The translations under genes were made by a program, and so were the position numbers. From NCBI RefSeq assembly GCF_015708085.1, contig NZ_JADNYM010000015.1:50044-114043 (forward strand): a DNA stretch of 64,000 bases, written 5' to 3'. Positions 46,306 to 56,565 of the stretch are shown in pieces. This DNA comes from Arthrobacter terrae (lineage in GTDB: Bacteria; Actinomycetota; Actinomycetes; Actinomycetales; Micrococcaceae). Each line of letters begins with the position of its first letter. The stretch's first letter is position 1. The notes below the pieces were generated by a model. The model had not been told where the DNA came from and did no database searches. It saw nothing but the letters and a program-made list of their open reading frames with translations.

Positions 46306-46380
46306 TTCACATCCGTAACTTGCGCCGGTGGTTCACATCCGTAATTGCCGTCCGTGCATCCCTAATTGGCGGCCGGGCAT
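46306..46380. repeat. Degenerate 23-26 bp direct repeats between metK and priA
   Basis: TTCACATCCGTAA occurs at 46306-46318 and 46332-46344. Weaker copies (TGCATCCCTAATTGG, CATCCCGTCTG) follow. The array occupies the 223-base spacer between metK and priA, which otherwise shows no gene. Confidence 0.65.
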
Positions 46381-46461
46381 CCCGTCTGTACTTCACACCG
46401 GTGGACTACCAGTCACGCTCAGCTGACCACGGCCCGCAGACATCGGTACCGCACGCCGGAA

Positions 46462-47667
46462 CTAGGCGTTAAAGAACGTCTTCAGGGCGTCCACCCGGTC
46501 GAGGTTCTCCCAGGTGAAGTCAGGGTCATCGCGGCCAAAGTGCCCGTGCGCTGCGGTTTTGGCATAGATCGGCCGCTTGAGCTGCAGGTCATTGATGATC
46601 GCCTGCGGACGGAGGTCAAAGATCTCGTCGATGGCATCGCTGATCCGGTCGGGGTCCACCGTTTCCGTGCCAAAAGTCTCCACATATGTTCCCACCGGCC
46701 GTGCCTGCCCGATCGCGTAGGCAATCTGGATCTCCGCCCGGCTCGCCAGTCCGGCGGCCACCACGTTCTTGGCTACCCAGCGCATGGCGTAGGCTGCGGA
46801 GCGGTCCACCTTGGACGGGTCCTTGCCGGAGAATGCCCCGCCGCCATGCCGTGCCATACCCCCGTAGGTATCCACAATAATTTTGCGTCCGGTCAGTCCG
46901 GCATCCCCGACAGGTCCGCCAACCACGAAAGGACCTGCCGGGTTCAGGATGTTCTTGACGTGCGAAATGTCCAGGTTGGACTTCGCCAGCACGGGATCGA
47001 TCACGTAGCGCGCCAAATCCTCACGCAGCTGCCCCAACGGCGCTTCCTGCGCATGCTGGCTGGAAATGACGACGGTCTGCACGGAAACGGGTTTGTCGCC
47101 GTCGTATCCTACTGTCACCTGGGTCTTACCATCCGGACGAAGATAGGACAGCAGCCCCGATTTTCGGACCTCCGCCAACCGTTCGGACAGTCGGTGCGCC
47201 AAATAGATCGGCGTCGGCATGAACTGTGCGGTTTCATCGCTGGCATAGCCGAACATAATGCCCTGGTCGCCGGCCCCCTGCTGGTCGTACTCATCCAGCG
47301 CTGTCCCCTCGCGGACTTCCAGAGCGTTGAAAACGCCGTCGTAAATGTCCGGGGACTGCTGGCCGATCGAGACCGAAACGCCGCACCGTGCACCGTCAAA
47401 GCCGTTGGCCGAGGAGTCGTAGCCAATGTTCAAAATCGTCTGGCGGACCAGATGCGGGATCTCCACGTAGGCCTCGGTGGTGACTTCACCCGCCACATGG
47501 ACAAGGCCCGTCGTAGCCATTGTTTCAACCGCTACCCGTGAATTTGGGTCCTTCGCGAGCAATGCATCCAGGATCGAGTCGCTGATCTGGTCGCAGATTT
47601 TGTCCGGGTGACCTTCGGTCACGGATTCGGAGGTAAACAGGCGCATACGGCCTTTAGCTGAAGTCAC
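46462..47667 (-). CDS. metK: S-adenosylmethionine synthetase
   Basis: Makes SAM from methionine and ATP. The 401-aa protein has [18 protein letters not shown] near the N-terminus, [12 protein letters not shown] and [19 protein letters not shown], all diagnostic. The GTG at 47667 is the conserved family start; an ATG seven codons later also fits. No SAM riboswitch is visible upstream. It is downstream of coaBC on the same strand. Confidence 0.97.
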   Translation of the reverse strand: MTSAKGRMRLFTSESVTEGHPDKICDQISDSILDALLAKDPNSRVAVETMATTGLVHVAGEVTTEAYVEIPHLVRQTILNIGYDSSANGFDGARCGVSVSIGQQSPDIYDGVFNALEVREGTALDEYDQQGAGDQGIMFGYASDETAQFMPTPIYLAHRLSERLAEVRKSGLLSYLRPDGKTQVTVGYDGDKPVSVQTVVISSQHAQEAPLGQLREDLARYVIDPVLAKSNLDISHVKNILNPAGPFVVGGPVGDAGLTGRKIIVDTYGGMARHGGGAFSGKDPSKVDRSAAYAMRWVAKNVVAAGLASRAEIQIAYAIGQARPVGTYVETFGTETVDPDRISDAIDEIFDLRPQAIINDLQLKRPIYAKTAAHGHFGRDDPDFTWENLDRVDALKTFFNA

Positions 47668-47734
47668 TTATCCACTCTACTTCCTTCAGTGGCACCGTCC
47701 GGGGCGCAGGTCACGGATGGTCACGGCCCAGAGA

Positions 47735-47806
47735 CCGACGGCGGCAACCCCGTGCCGACAGCGGGGAACCCTGCGGATGGCGGAGCACCTGTGCCGACGG
47801 CGGTAA
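47735..47806. repeat. Degenerate 20-bp tandem array between coaBC and metK
   Basis: Four units of the CCGACGGCGGCAACCCCGTG type follow each other (47735, 47755, 47774, 47794), with unit length 19-20 bases. The array ends three bases before the coaBC stop codon. It lies between the coaBC 3' end and the metK promoter. Confidence 0.8.
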
Positions 47807-47809
47807 ATT

Positions 47810-49051
47810 TTATGTGGCAGTCAACCGGTCGCTGACCAGGGAGATGACGGCACCCGCGACGTCGGTTTTACTGCCCGCCGCTATCACCGGCTCAACGCCG
47901 CTGCAATCGAGAATGACCACCTCGGTTTGATCAAGGCCGAAGACCTTGTCGACACCGACCTGGTTGACGACCAACAGGTCGCATCCCTTGCGTTGCAGCT
48001 TTGCCCGGGCATACTCCAGAACGTCGGATTGTTCGTCTCCGGTTTCTGCGGCGAAGCCCACAATAATCTGCCTTCGCCCGGTGCGTGTCCGGTCGCGGAC
48101 CAACTCGAGAAGGACATCCGGGTTCCGGACCAGTGTTATGACCGGATCGGCGACGTCGTCTTGTTTCTTGATTTTGCTTGCAGACGCATGCGCCGGCCGG
48201 AAATCCGCTACAGCAGCGGCCATAATCACCACGTCGGAGTCCTCCGCAGCGCTCAGCGCCGCGTCCCGGAGTTCTAAAGCCGTTTCCACCGTGATCAGCT
48301 CCACCCCGGTCGGAACCGCAACGTCCATGTGGGCGGCGATCAAGCGGACTTTGGCCCCGGATTGCAGGGCCGCTGCGGCCAGCGCAACGCCTTGCTTCCC
48401 GGAGGACCTGTTGCCGAGGAACCGCACCGGGTCCAAGGGTTCGCGGGTACCGCCGGCGCTGATCGTCACGGTCCGGCCGGCCAGTGCCCGGGCAGACGAA
48501 AGCTCGCCGGCCGCTTCACGGTTCACCAGCGCCAGTGCCGCGGCAAAGATCTGTTCCGGTTCGGGAAGTCGCCCCGGTCCTGAGTCCGCGCCGGTCAGCC
48601 GGCCCACTGCCGGTTCCAGCACCGTGCTACCGCGACCGCGCAGAGTGGCGACGTTGGCGGCTGTGGCGGCATGCTGCCACATCTCGCTGTGCATGGCCGG
48701 AGCAAACAGCACCGGACCTCGCGCCATCAGCAAGGTAGTGGTCAGCAGATCATCCGCCAGGCCGGCAGCGGCACGTGCCAGCAGATCGGCCGTGGCTGGA
48801 GCGATGACTATCAGGTCCGCCTCGTGCCCCAGCCGGACGTGATTGACCTTGTCAACGTCGTCAAAAACGTTGTTGGAGACGGTTTTACCCGAAAGCGCCT
48901 CCCACGTGGCCGCGCCAACGAACTGCGCCGAGGCCGACGTAGGAATAACCCGGACGTCGTGGCCGGCCTCGGTAAAAAGGCGCAGCAGTGACGCCACCTT
49001 GTAGGCCGCAATGCCGCCGCCTACTCCCAGGACAATGTTCAGTGGCGACAC
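47810..49051 (-). CDS. coaBC: Bifunctional phosphopantothenoylcysteine decarboxylase / phosphopantothenate--cysteine ligase
   Basis: Two steps of coenzyme A synthesis in one polypeptide of 413 aa. The N-terminal flavoprotein CoaC domain has GVGGGIAAYKVASLLRLF, the NHVRLGHEAD region with its active His, and PAMHSEMW, the variant of PAMNxxMW. The C-terminal CoaB domain starts at VTISAGGTREPLDPVRFLGN. The GTG at 49051 lies 12 bases after the rpoZ stop. Confidence 0.96.
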   Translation of the reverse strand: MSPLNIVLGVGGGIAAYKVASLLRLFTEAGHDVRVIPTSASAQFVGAATWEALSGKTVSNNVFDDVDKVNHVRLGHEADLIVIAPATADLLARAAAGLADDLLTTTLLMARGPVLFAPAMHSEMWQHAATAANVATLRGRGSTVLEPAVGRLTGADSGPGRLPEPEQIFAAALALVNREAAGELSSARALAGRTVTISAGGTREPLDPVRFLGNRSSGKQGVALAAAALQSGAKVRLIAAHMDVAVPTGVELITVETALELRDAALSAAEDSDVVIMAAAVADFRPAHASASKIKKQDDVADPVITLVRNPDVLLELVRDRTRTGRRQIIVGFAAETGDEQSDVLEYARAKLQRKGCDLLVVNQVGVDKVFGLDQTEVVILDCSGVEPVIAAGSKTDVAGAVISLVSDRLTAT

Positions 49052-49062
49052 GGAGCGGGCTG

Positions 49063-49323
49063 CTACTCAGCGGCCTCAATGGGGGTGGAAACCAACATTC
49101 CCTCGTTGATCTCGCGGAATGCGATCGAAAGGGATTTCTCATTCAGCCGGGTATCCACCAGCGGACCGACGTATTCAAACAGGCCCTCGTGCAGCTGAGC
49201 GTAGTAGGCGTTGATCTGACGCGCCCGCTTGGCACCGAAAATGACGAGGCCGTATTTCGAATCCGCTGCCTCGAGCAGTGAATCGATCGGCGGGTTGATG
49301 ATGCCTTCAAGCTTGGTAGCCAC
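49063..49323 (-). CDS. rpoZ: RNA polymerase omega subunit
   Basis: 86-aa omega subunit that helps assemble beta-prime. [38 protein letters not shown] and [20 protein letters not shown] match actinobacterial RpoZ. GTG 49323 follows GGAGA by 4 bases. It lies between gmk and coaBC, the conserved order. Confidence 0.97.
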   Translation of the reverse strand: MATKLEGIINPPIDSLLEAADSKYGLVIFGAKRARQINAYYAQLHEGLFEYVGPLVDTRLNEKSLSIAFREINEGMLVSTPIEAAE

Positions 49324-49358
49324 AAATTCTCCAAAATCCGGTAGGTTTACAACGCCAA

Positions 49359-49994
49359 TCAGCGTGGATTGGGCGTCAGCCCCATTAATGAAACGAGCTC
49401 GTCTGCCGCCCGTTGAACGTCATCATTTACGATGGTGTGGTCGAACTCCGGCTCGGCAGCAAGTTCCAGTTTAGCCGTTTCCAGCCGTCGGCGCTGTTCC
49501 TCCGGTGTTTCGGTTCCCCGACCCACCAGCCGGCGAACCAATTCTTCCCAGGTCGGCGGTGCCAGAAAGACAAAATTTGCCTCCGGAACAGCATTCTTGA
49601 CCTGCCGGGCACCCTGCAGATCGATCTCCAGCAGCACAGACTTTCCCTCGGAAATCGCTTTCTGCACGGTGCTCCGGAGTGTGCCATAGCGGTTCTGCCC
49701 GTGCACGACCGCCCACTCCAGAAATTCGCCGCGTGCGGCCAGCTCATCAAATTCCGCATGGGCCTTGAAAAAATAATGCACGCCGTCGACCTCACCGGGC
49801 CGTGCCGCCCTCGTGGTGGCCGAAACGGAAAGCCAGACCTGTGGGTAATTATCCCGAATATACGTCGAGACGGTACCTTTCCCGACTGCGGTGGGGCCCG
49901 CCAGGACCGTCAGCCCGGTGGCAGCCTTCGTGCCCTTGCCAGCGGCTGTCTCCTCGGTTGTGACCGACTCGCTTCGCGCGGGATCAGCTGTCAC
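49359..49994 (-). CDS. gmk: Guanylate kinase
   Basis: Converts GMP to GDP. 211 aa with a P-loop GPTAVGKGT at 33-41 (the usual S/T-x-GKST is here KGT), [33 protein letters not shown] and [19 protein letters not shown]. The N-terminal 25 residues are a low-complexity tail. The GTG at 49994 overlaps the mihF stop (GTGA). Confidence 0.96.
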   Translation of the reverse strand: MTADPARSESVTTEETAAGKGTKAATGLTVLAGPTAVGKGTVSTYIRDNYPQVWLSVSATTRAARPGEVDGVHYFFKAHAEFDELAARGEFLEWAVVHGQNRYGTLRSTVQKAISEGKSVLLEIDLQGARQVKNAVPEANFVFLAPPTWEELVRRLVGRGTETPEEQRRRLETAKLELAAEPEFDHTIVNDDVQRAADELVSLMGLTPNPR

Positions 49995-50311
49995 GAGTCT
50001 TGGCCCAAAAATTCAATCAGTGCTTTGCGCTGATGAATCCCGAGTCCACGGAGCCGGCGTGTCGGGGAAATACCGACCTTATTCATGATCACTGTTGCGC
50101 GTACCTTTCCGATGCCGGGCAGGGCTTGGAGCAATTCGCTGGTCTTCAACCGGCCGATTGCCTCATCGCCATCGCCGACGGTCAGGACCTCCGCCACGGT
50201 GACGGTGCCTGTCTTCAGTTTATGTTTCACGGCCGCCCGCGTGGTGCGGGCCGCAGTCGCCTTGGCCAGTGCTGCAGTTCGTTCTTGTGCCGTCAATGGG
50301 CGCAGATTCAC
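49991..50311 (-). CDS. mihF: Integration host factor, actinobacterial type (mIHF)
   Basis: 106-aa DNA-binding protein, essential in mycobacteria. The family has a helix-rich N-terminus ([18 protein letters not shown]) and a C-terminal helix-two-turn-helix ([18 protein letters not shown]) followed by [18 protein letters not shown]. It bends DNA and is unrelated to E. coli IHF. GTG 50311 follows AAGGAG by 6 bases. It is translationally coupled to gmk; the large hairpin after pyrF separates it from the pyr operon. Confidence 0.95.
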   Translation of the reverse strand: MNLRPLTAQERTAALAKATAARTTRAAVKHKLKTGTVTVAEVLTVGDGDEAIGRLKTSELLQALPGIGKVRATVIMNKVGISPTRRLRGLGIHQRKALIEFLGQDS

Positions 50312-50404
50312 GAGGAACTCCTTGGAAGCTGGGGCGGAGGGCGCCGGACGGGAATGACTTCTCCTGAACCTATCCGCACCGGGGAGACAAAATCAATCCG
50401 CCCC

Positions 50405-50478
50405 GATCCCCAAGTAGGTAGCAGCACCTGCAGCCATTCCCCGATTTGGCTGCAGGTGCTGCTACCTACTTGGGGATC
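50405..50478. terminator. Very long perfect hairpin between pyrF and mihF (31-bp stem)
   Basis: Positions 50405-50435 are perfectly complementary to 50448-50478, with a 12-base loop (ATTCCCCGATTT). The stem core includes CAAGTAGGTAGCAGCACCTG. It begins 11 bases after the pyrF stop and has no U-run. It should end the pyr transcript and insulate mihF. A 31-bp perfect stem is unusually long for a terminator. Confidence 0.85.
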
Positions 50479-50489
50479 TGGAATCCGGT

Positions 50490-51362
50490 TTAGGCCCGGA
50501 GCGTGTCCAGCGCCCGCTGAGTTGCATTCCGCAGTGCCGCCGGATCCGGGCCGGCCATTAGGATGCCTCGGCTGGAGGTACCCAACACCTGATCGTAAGC
50601 GGCCCCGAAGGTGCGCCGCATATCTGCTGCGGTGGCTCCCTGGGCGCCCAGGCCCGGGGCAAGAATAGGCCCATTCAGGGTCCCAAGCTCAATCCCCAGC
50701 TCCGTCACGGCCGAGCCCACGGTGGCGCCCATCACCAGCCCGACCGAGCCCGGCCCCGCCGTTCTGGCGTTTTCCGCCGCTGCGGCCGTAACGATCCGGC
50801 GGGCCACCGAATCCCTTCCGCCGACGTGCTGAACGGAGGATCCCTCCGGGTTTGATGTCAGGGCAAGGACGAACACTCCCCTGCCCTGGTTCGTTGCCAG
50901 ATCCAGGGCCGGGCGCAGGGATTCAAAGCCCAGATACGGGCTCAGTGTCACTGCGTCCGCGGCCAGGGGGGAACCATCCCGCAGCCAGGCGTCCGCATAT
51001 GCGCTCATCGTGGAGCCGATGTCCCCCCGTTTGGCGTCGGCGATGCTAAGGACTCCGGCGGCAGCAGCCTCGGCCAGCAGCTCCTCCAATACAGCAATGC
51101 CTGCTGAACCGTGCCGCTCGTAGAGAGCAACCTGCGGCTTGACCGCAGCCGCCAGCGGTCCCACAGCTTCCAGCGCGGCGAGCGAAAAACGCCGTAGCCC
51201 GGCAGCATTGTCCTGCAGTCCCCAGCCGATGAGCAACGCCGGATGCGGGTCTATGCCGACACATAGCGGTCCTTGCGCGGCCATCGCGGCCGCAAGCCGG
51301 ACCCCGAAGGGCTCCCGTCCGCTGACCACTGCTTCAGTTCGCCCAGCCCCCTGCTCAGGCAT
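50490..51362 (-). CDS. pyrF: Orotidine 5'-phosphate decarboxylase (type 2)
   Basis: Last step of UMP synthesis. 290 aa. The active-site signature is [10 protein letters not shown], followed by [16 protein letters not shown] and [11 protein letters not shown], the group-II PyrF found in actinobacteria. The ATG at 51362 overlaps the carB stop by 8 bases, so coupling is likely. Last gene of the pyr operon. Confidence 0.95.
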   Translation of the reverse strand: MPEQGAGRTEAVVSGREPFGVRLAAAMAAQGPLCVGIDPHPALLIGWGLQDNAAGLRRFSLAALEAVGPLAAAVKPQVALYERHGSAGIAVLEELLAEAAAAGVLSIADAKRGDIGSTMSAYADAWLRDGSPLAADAVTLSPYLGFESLRPALDLATNQGRGVFVLALTSNPEGSSVQHVGGRDSVARRIVTAAAAENARTAGPGSVGLVMGATVGSAVTELGIELGTLNGPILAPGLGAQGATAADMRRTFGAAYDQVLGTSSRGILMAGPDPAALRNATQRALDTLRA

Positions 51363-54300
51363 GGACAGCCGCCCGCAAGGTGGCCGCATGCTCCTGCAGG
51401 CTGGTCACGTCCCACTCGTAGGTGCGCATCGCCTCAATGGCGAGCACGGCGACGTTGAATTCCGCCACGGTGGTGATGCACGGGCGTCCATTGGAGATGG
51501 CCGCTGCCCGGATCTCGTAGCCGTCTCCGCGCGCCTGGCCACCGGAGGGAGTGTTGAATATCATATCCACATCGCCATTGTTAATCAGGTCAGTGATGGT
51601 TCCCTCACCCTCGGCTGAACTGCCCTCGGCCACTTTGCGCACCGTCGTGGCGGTGATGCCGTTGCGCCGCAGAACATCCGCCGTGCCGCCCGTGGACAGG
51701 ATTTCAAAGCCCAGATCCACCAGCCGCTTGACCGCCATAATGATGGCCCGTTTGTCCCGGTTTGCCACTGAAACAAAGACCTTTCCGGAGGTCGGCAGCG
51801 CATTGTTGGCGGCGGCCTGGCTCTTTGCAAAGGCCGTGTCGAAGTGCTTGTCTATTCCCATCACCTCGCCGGTGGAGCGCATTTCCGGCCCCAACAGGGA
51901 GTCGACGACGGTCCCCTCCGGGGTACGGAAGCGGTTGAACGGCAGCACGGCCTCCTTGACCGCGACCGGCGCACCGGCCGGCAACGTGCCGCCGTCGCCG
52001 GTTTCCGGCAGCAGGTGGTGCACAGTGCGCAAATGGTCGATGGACACGCCGGTGCCGATCAGCGCCGCAGCCTTGGCCATCTGGACGCCGGTGGCTTTGG
52101 AGACAAACGGGACGGTCCGCGATGCCCGCGGGTTGGCTTCCAGGACGTAGAGCACATCCGAGGCCAGGGCGAATTGAATATTTATCAGACCCCGTACTCC
52201 TACGCCCTCGGCAATGGCCAGCGTGGCTGCCCTGACCCGGTCGCAGACGTCCGTGCCCAGCGTCAGCGGTGGCAGCACACAGGCGGAGTCCCCGGAGTGG
52301 ATACCGGCCTCCTCGATGTGCTCCATGATGCCGCCCAGATACATCTCGGTGCCGTCGTAGAGCGCGTCGACGTCAATTTCGATGGCGTCCTCCAGGAACC
52401 TGTCGATCAGTACCGGATGGTTCTGGGTGATTTCGGTCGCATTCTTGATGTAACGCGACAGGTTCGGCTCATCGTAGACAATTTCCATGCCGCGGCCACC
52501 GAGGACGTAGGAAGGGCGCACCAGAACCGGGTAACCGATCTCATCGGCGATCTTCTTGGCATCCTCAAAGGACACCGCGGTCCCGTTCTTGGGTGCGATC
52601 AGCCCGGCGGCGTCCAGCACGCGGCTGAACATGCCGCGGTGTTCGGCCAGGTCAATGGCCTCCGGCGAGGTGCCGAGAATCGGCACACCCGAATCCGCCA
52701 GGGCCTGCGCCAGTTTCAACGGGGTCTGGCCGCCCAGCTGGACGAACACCCCGAGCACGCCACCGGTGCGTTCCTCCGCCGCGATGACCTCCAGGACATC
52801 CTCCAGCGTGAGAGGTTCAAAGTAGAGCCGGGTGGAGACGTCGTAGTCGGTGGAGACCGTCTCCGGATTGCAGTTAATCATCACGGTTTCGTGCCCGGCG
52901 GCCCGCAGCGCCATGGAGGCGTGCACGCAGGAATAATCGAACTCGATGCCCTGTCCGATCCGGTTCGGCCCGGACCCCAAAATGATCACTGACGGTTTGG
53001 CGTGCAGTGCCACCTCGTCCTCTTCGTCGTAGGAGGAATAGTGATAGGGCGTGTAAGCGGCAAATTCCGCGGCGCAAGTGTCCACCGTCTTGTAGACCGG
53101 ACGAATGCCCAGCGCCTGCCGGACTCCGCGCACCACGTCCTCACTGTTGTGCGTCAGCGCGCCGATCTGCTCGTCGGAGAAACCATGTCGTTTGGCGCGG
53201 CGCAGCATGGCCGGCTCGAGCGCGGCGGATGCCTTGATTTCGGCGGAAATCTCGTTGAGCAACTGCAGCTGGTCCAGATACCACGGATCGATTCCGGTGG
53301 CCTCGAAGAGCTGTTCCACCGTCCCGCCGCCCAGCAGCGCGCGCTGCACCTGCGCGAGACGGTCCGTCGTCGGCCGTCTGGCAGCCTCGATCAGGTCAGG
53401 AACGTCCGGGGAATTGACTGAACTGAAGTCCAGGCTGGCGCCCTTTTGCTCCAGCGACCGGAGCGCCTTCTGCAGCGCCTCGGTGAAGTTACGGCCGATC
53501 GCCATCGCCTCCCCGACGGATTTCATCGTGGTGGTCAGGGTCGGATCCGCGGCCGGGAACTTTTCAAACGCGAAGCGCGGAACCTTCACGACGACGTAGT
53601 CCAGTGCCGGCTCAAAGGACGCCGGTGTCTTAAGCGTGATGTCGTTCGGGATCTCGTCCAATGTGTAACCAAGCGAGAGCTTCGTGGCGATCTTGGCAAT
53701 CGCAAAGCCTGTGGCCTTGGACGCCAGCGCGGAGGACCGCGAGACGCGGGGATTCATTTCAATCACCACGACGCGGCCGGTGTCCGGCTCGATCGCAAAC
53801 TGGATGTTGCAGCCGCCGGTATCCACGCCCACCTCGCGGATGACAGCGATAGAGATATCGCGCAACCGCTGGTATTCACGGTCCGTCAGCGTCATTGCAG
53901 GCGCCACCGTGATGGAGTCTCCGGTGTGCACCCCGACGGGGTCGAAGTTCTCGATGGAGCAGACCACCACGACGTTGTCGTTTTTGTCCCGCATCATCTC
54001 GAGCTCGTATTCCTTCCAGCCCAGGATGCTTTCTTCAAGCAAAACCTCGGTTGTCGGGCTGTACTGCAGGCCCTGGCCGACAATGCGGCGCAGGTCCTTC
54101 TCGTCATAGGCCAGGCCGGATCCGAGTCCTCCCATGGTGAAGGAGGGCCGGACCACCATCGGATAGCCCAGATCAGCGGCGGCAATGAGGCCCTCACCGA
54201 TGCTGTGGATAATGTGGCTACGAGCGGATTCGGCGCCACAGCGCTCCACTACGCCCTTGAACTTCTCCCGGTCCTCGCCGAGCTCTATCGCGGCGATATT

Positions 54301-54654
54301 GGCCCCGATCAGCTCTACGTTATATTTGGCCAGCACGCCGTTTTTGTCCAGCGCAATCGCGGTGTTCAGCGCGGTCTGGCCACCGAGGGTCGGCAGCAGC
54401 GCATCGGGACGCTCCTTGGCGATGATCTTCTCGACCACCTCAGGGGTGATGGGCTCAACGTAGGTGGCGTCCGCGAATTCCGGGTCCGTCATGATCGTGG
54501 CCGGATTGGAATTCACCAGAATGACCCGCAGGCCTTCCTCCTTGAGCACGCGCAGCGCCTGCGTCCCGGAGTAGTCGAACTCTGCCGCCTGACCGATCAC
54601 GATGGGGCCGGAGCCAATGACCAGAACGCTCTTGAGGTCTGCTCTCTTCGGCAT
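51355..54654 (-). CDS. carB: Carbamoyl-phosphate synthase large subunit
   Basis: 1099-aa synthetase that makes carbamoyl phosphate for pyrimidine and arginine. Two ATP-grasp halves are seen ([21 protein letters not shown] and [20 protein letters not shown]), with an MGS-like allosteric domain at the C-terminus ([36 protein letters not shown]). The ATG at 54654 overlaps the carA TAA by one base. Confidence 0.98.
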   Translation of the reverse strand: MPKRADLKSVLVIGSGPIVIGQAAEFDYSGTQALRVLKEEGLRVILVNSNPATIMTDPEFADATYVEPITPEVVEKIIAKERPDALLPTLGGQTALNTAIALDKNGVLAKYNVELIGANIAAIELGEDREKFKGVVERCGAESARSHIIHSIGEGLIAAADLGYPMVVRPSFTMGGLGSGLAYDEKDLRRIVGQGLQYSPTTEVLLEESILGWKEYELEMMRDKNDNVVVVCSIENFDPVGVHTGDSITVAPAMTLTDREYQRLRDISIAVIREVGVDTGGCNIQFAIEPDTGRVVVIEMNPRVSRSSALASKATGFAIAKIATKLSLGYTLDEIPNDITLKTPASFEPALDYVVVKVPRFAFEKFPAADPTLTTTMKSVGEAMAIGRNFTEALQKALRSLEQKGASLDFSSVNSPDVPDLIEAARRPTTDRLAQVQRALLGGGTVEQLFEATGIDPWYLDQLQLLNEISAEIKASAALEPAMLRRAKRHGFSDEQIGALTHNSEDVVRGVRQALGIRPVYKTVDTCAAEFAAYTPYHYSSYDEEDEVALHAKPSVIILGSGPNRIGQGIEFDYSCVHASMALRAAGHETVMINCNPETVSTDYDVSTRLYFEPLTLEDVLEVIAAEERTGGVLGVFVQLGGQTPLKLAQALADSGVPILGTSPEAIDLAEHRGMFSRVLDAAGLIAPKNGTAVSFEDAKKIADEIGYPVLVRPSYVLGGRGMEIVYDEPNLSRYIKNATEITQNHPVLIDRFLEDAIEIDVDALYDGTEMYLGGIMEHIEEAGIHSGDSACVLPPLTLGTDVCDRVRAATLAIAEGVGVRGLINIQFALASDVLYVLEANPRASRTVPFVSKATGVQMAKAAALIGTGVSIDHLRTVHHLLPETGDGGTLPAGAPVAVKEAVLPFNRFRTPEGTVVDSLLGPEMRSTGEVMGIDKHFDTAFAKSQAAANNALPTSGKVFVSVANRDKRAIIMAVKRLVDLGFEILSTGGTADVLRRNGITATTVRKVAEGSSAEGEGTITDLINNGDVDMIFNTPSGGQARGDGYEIRAAAISNGRPCITTVAEFNVAVLAIEAMRTYEWDVTSLQEHAATLRAAVHA

Positions 54655-55949
54655 TAGTTCTTGTCCCGCTTCTGTGCTGATGTTTCTGGGTTGACTGGCG
54701 TTTCTGAAATGGCTGGCGTCTCTGAAATGGCGGCAGCCGTGGCCGTTGCATGGTCGACGGCGGCGCCGCTTATCGGTGCGCCGGCAGCGTCCGCTGCCAT
54801 CAAGTCAATGAAGCGGTCGAAAAGGTAGGCGGAATCATGCGGCCCCGCGGCCGCCTCCGGGTGGTACTGAACCGAGAAGGCGGGAATATCCAGACAGGAA
54901 AGGCCTTCCACGACGTCGTCATTGAGACTGACGTGACTGACCTCAACACGGCCGAACCGCTCCTGAGGAGCCAGCCCCGCGCCGTCCCGGGGTGCGTCAA
55001 CGGCGAACCCATGGTTCTGCGAGGTGATTTCGACCTTACCGGTACGCCGGTCCATCACCGGCTGGTTGATGCCGCGGTGTCCGTAGCGCAGCTTATATGT
55101 CCCGAAGCCCAGCGCCCTGCCCAGAATCTGGTTGCCGAAGCAGATGCCAAAGAACGGCACCCGCGCATCCAGCACCTGGCGCAGCAGCGCAACCTGCCCG
55201 TCCGCCGTCGCCGGATCTCCAGGGCCGTTGGACATGAAGACGCCATCCGCCCTGATCGACTCCAGCTGGGCAAACGTTGTGGCCGCTGGCAGGACGTGCA
55301 CGCGAATGCCCCGCTCGGCAAAACGCTGCGGCGTCATGGCCTTGATTCCCAGGTCCAGCGCGGCCACCGTGAAACGCGGCTCGCCATCCCAGCCATGATC
55401 GGACGGCTCGACGACGTAGGGCTGGTCAACGCTGACCTCTTCGGCCAGCTGGGCACCCTCCATTGCGGCGCTGGAGCAGACCTGCGCCAGCAGCTCGGCT
55501 TCGGACTGTTGTGCGGCGGTGCCGGAGAAGATGCCGGCACGCATGGCTCCGCGTTCGCGCAGGTGCCGGGTGATCGCACGGGTGTCCACGCCCTGGATGC
55601 CGACGATGCCCTGCGCGACGAGTTCGTCGTCCAGGCTGCGTTCGCTGCGCCAGTTGGAGGGCCGCCGGGCGGCATCGCGCACAATGTAGCCGGCCACCCA
55701 GATCCGGCGGGACTCGGCGTCGTCGTCATTGACACCGGTATTGCCGATGTGCGGCGCGGTTTGGACCACCAGCTGGCGGGCATAAGACGGATCGGTGATG
55801 GTCTCCTGGTACCCGGTCATCCCGGTGGCGAAAACCGCCTCGCCCAGTGCCGTGCCCGTGGCGCCGTAGCTGGTGCCGCGGAAGGTCCTGCCGTCTTCCA
55901 AAATCAGCAAGGCAGCGGTTGCGGATGTGCTCTGTTCGGGGTCAGTCAT
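54654..55949 (-). CDS. carA: Carbamoyl-phosphate synthase small subunit (glutaminase)
   Basis: Class I glutamine amidotransferase subunit, 431 aa. [31 protein letters not shown] is the CarA N-terminus, and [13 protein letters not shown] holds the catalytic Cys. A C-terminal tail with [17 protein letters not shown] is an in-frame 18-bp repeat not found in the core family. The ATG at 55949 follows GGAAAG by about 8 bases and overlaps the upstream gene stop. Confidence 0.96.
   Translation of the reverse strand: MTDPEQSTSATAALLILEDGRTFRGTSYGATGTALGEAVFATGMTGYQETITDPSYARQLVVQTAPHIGNTGVNDDDAESRRIWVAGYIVRDAARRPSNWRSERSLDDELVAQGIVGIQGVDTRAITRHLRERGAMRAGIFSGTAAQQSEAELLAQVCSSAAMEGAQLAEEVSVDQPYVVEPSDHGWDGEPRFTVAALDLGIKAMTPQRFAERGIRVHVLPAATTFAQLESIRADGVFMSNGPGDPATADGQVALLRQVLDARVPFFGICFGNQILGRALGFGTYKLRYGHRGINQPVMDRRTGKVEITSQNHGFAVDAPRDGAGLAPQERFGRVEVSHVSLNDDVVEGLSCLDIPAFSVQYHPEAAAGPHDSAYLFDRFIDLMAADAAGAPISGAAVDHATATAAAISETPAISETPVNPETSAQKRDKN
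54675..54728. repeat. 18-bp period repeat in the carA tail
   Basis: GACTGGCGTTTCTGAAAT (54693-54710) and GGCTGGCGTCTCTGAAAT (54711-54728) follow one another, with a more diverged unit before them. They encode ISETP repeats near the CarA C-terminus. Confidence 0.8.
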
Positions 55950-56565
55950 TCTCGTTCTTTCCGGTATCGGCCTGCTCGGTGTCATGTATCAAGGTGTCAT
56001 TTACCACGGTGTGGTGTACCACGGTGTCGTTCTCAGCCGTGTGAGCCTTAGGCGTGTGAGTCTCAGGCGTGCCGGTCTCAACTGGTGCAAAGTCAGTCAA
56101 GGTCGTCAGCAGCGGGGTTTTCGCTGCGGCATTCCGGGTGCGGAAGCCGGTGTCCACGGGATGCCCACCCAGCCGCCAGGACAGGACAATCAGCCCGTCC
56201 CGCTCGACAAACTTCCCGGCCATGCCGCTTTCGGTTCTGGCGCCGCTGTAACTGTCTCGAGGGATGAAGACGTCCGGCGCTCCCGAGCGGCTAATCAAGA
56301 TACCCTCCGGATGCACCGCCAGAACGGCGTTGCTGCGGATGCCCAGCCCATGCACCGCCAAGCGGTCCAGCCAGTCTCCCTCCGTCGTTGTCACGACGTA
56401 CTGCCCTTCCGCGCTGGTGAGAGCGGCGGAAAGCTGCTGCGGCACAACAGGCAGCGGGGCAATACCGGCCTGGCGCTGGAGTCGATGCCGCCAGCCCAGC
56501 CAGAGCAGGGCAAAAATCACCAGTACCAGCACGACCGCCAGCAGCGTCGGAAACAGCCTGTCCAT
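55942..56565 (-). CDS. PH-like domain membrane-anchored protein in the pyr operon
   Basis: 207-aa protein with one N-terminal membrane segment ([21 protein letters not shown]), a PH-like domain after it ([20 protein letters not shown] region, [41 protein letters not shown]), and a low-complexity Thr/His/Asp tail. Mycobacteria carry a similar exported or membrane gene at the same place between pyrC and carA. Its role is unknown. Start ATG 56565 overlaps the pyrC stop by one base, and its stop overlaps carA by 8 bases. Confidence 0.85.
   Translation of the reverse strand: MDRLFPTLLAVVLVLVIFALLWLGWRHRLQRQAGIAPLPVVPQQLSAALTSAEGQYVVTTTEGDWLDRLAVHGLGIRSNAVLAVHPEGILISRSGAPDVFIPRDSYSGARTESGMAGKFVERDGLIVLSWRLGGHPVDTGFRTRNAAAKTPLLTTLTDFAPVETGTPETHTPKAHTAENDTVVHHTVVNDTLIHDTEQADTGKNEND

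Noticed and set aside
47668..47809. SAM riboswitch upstream of metK
   Set aside because: No recognisable SAM riboswitch core; the spacer is mostly the 20-bp array.
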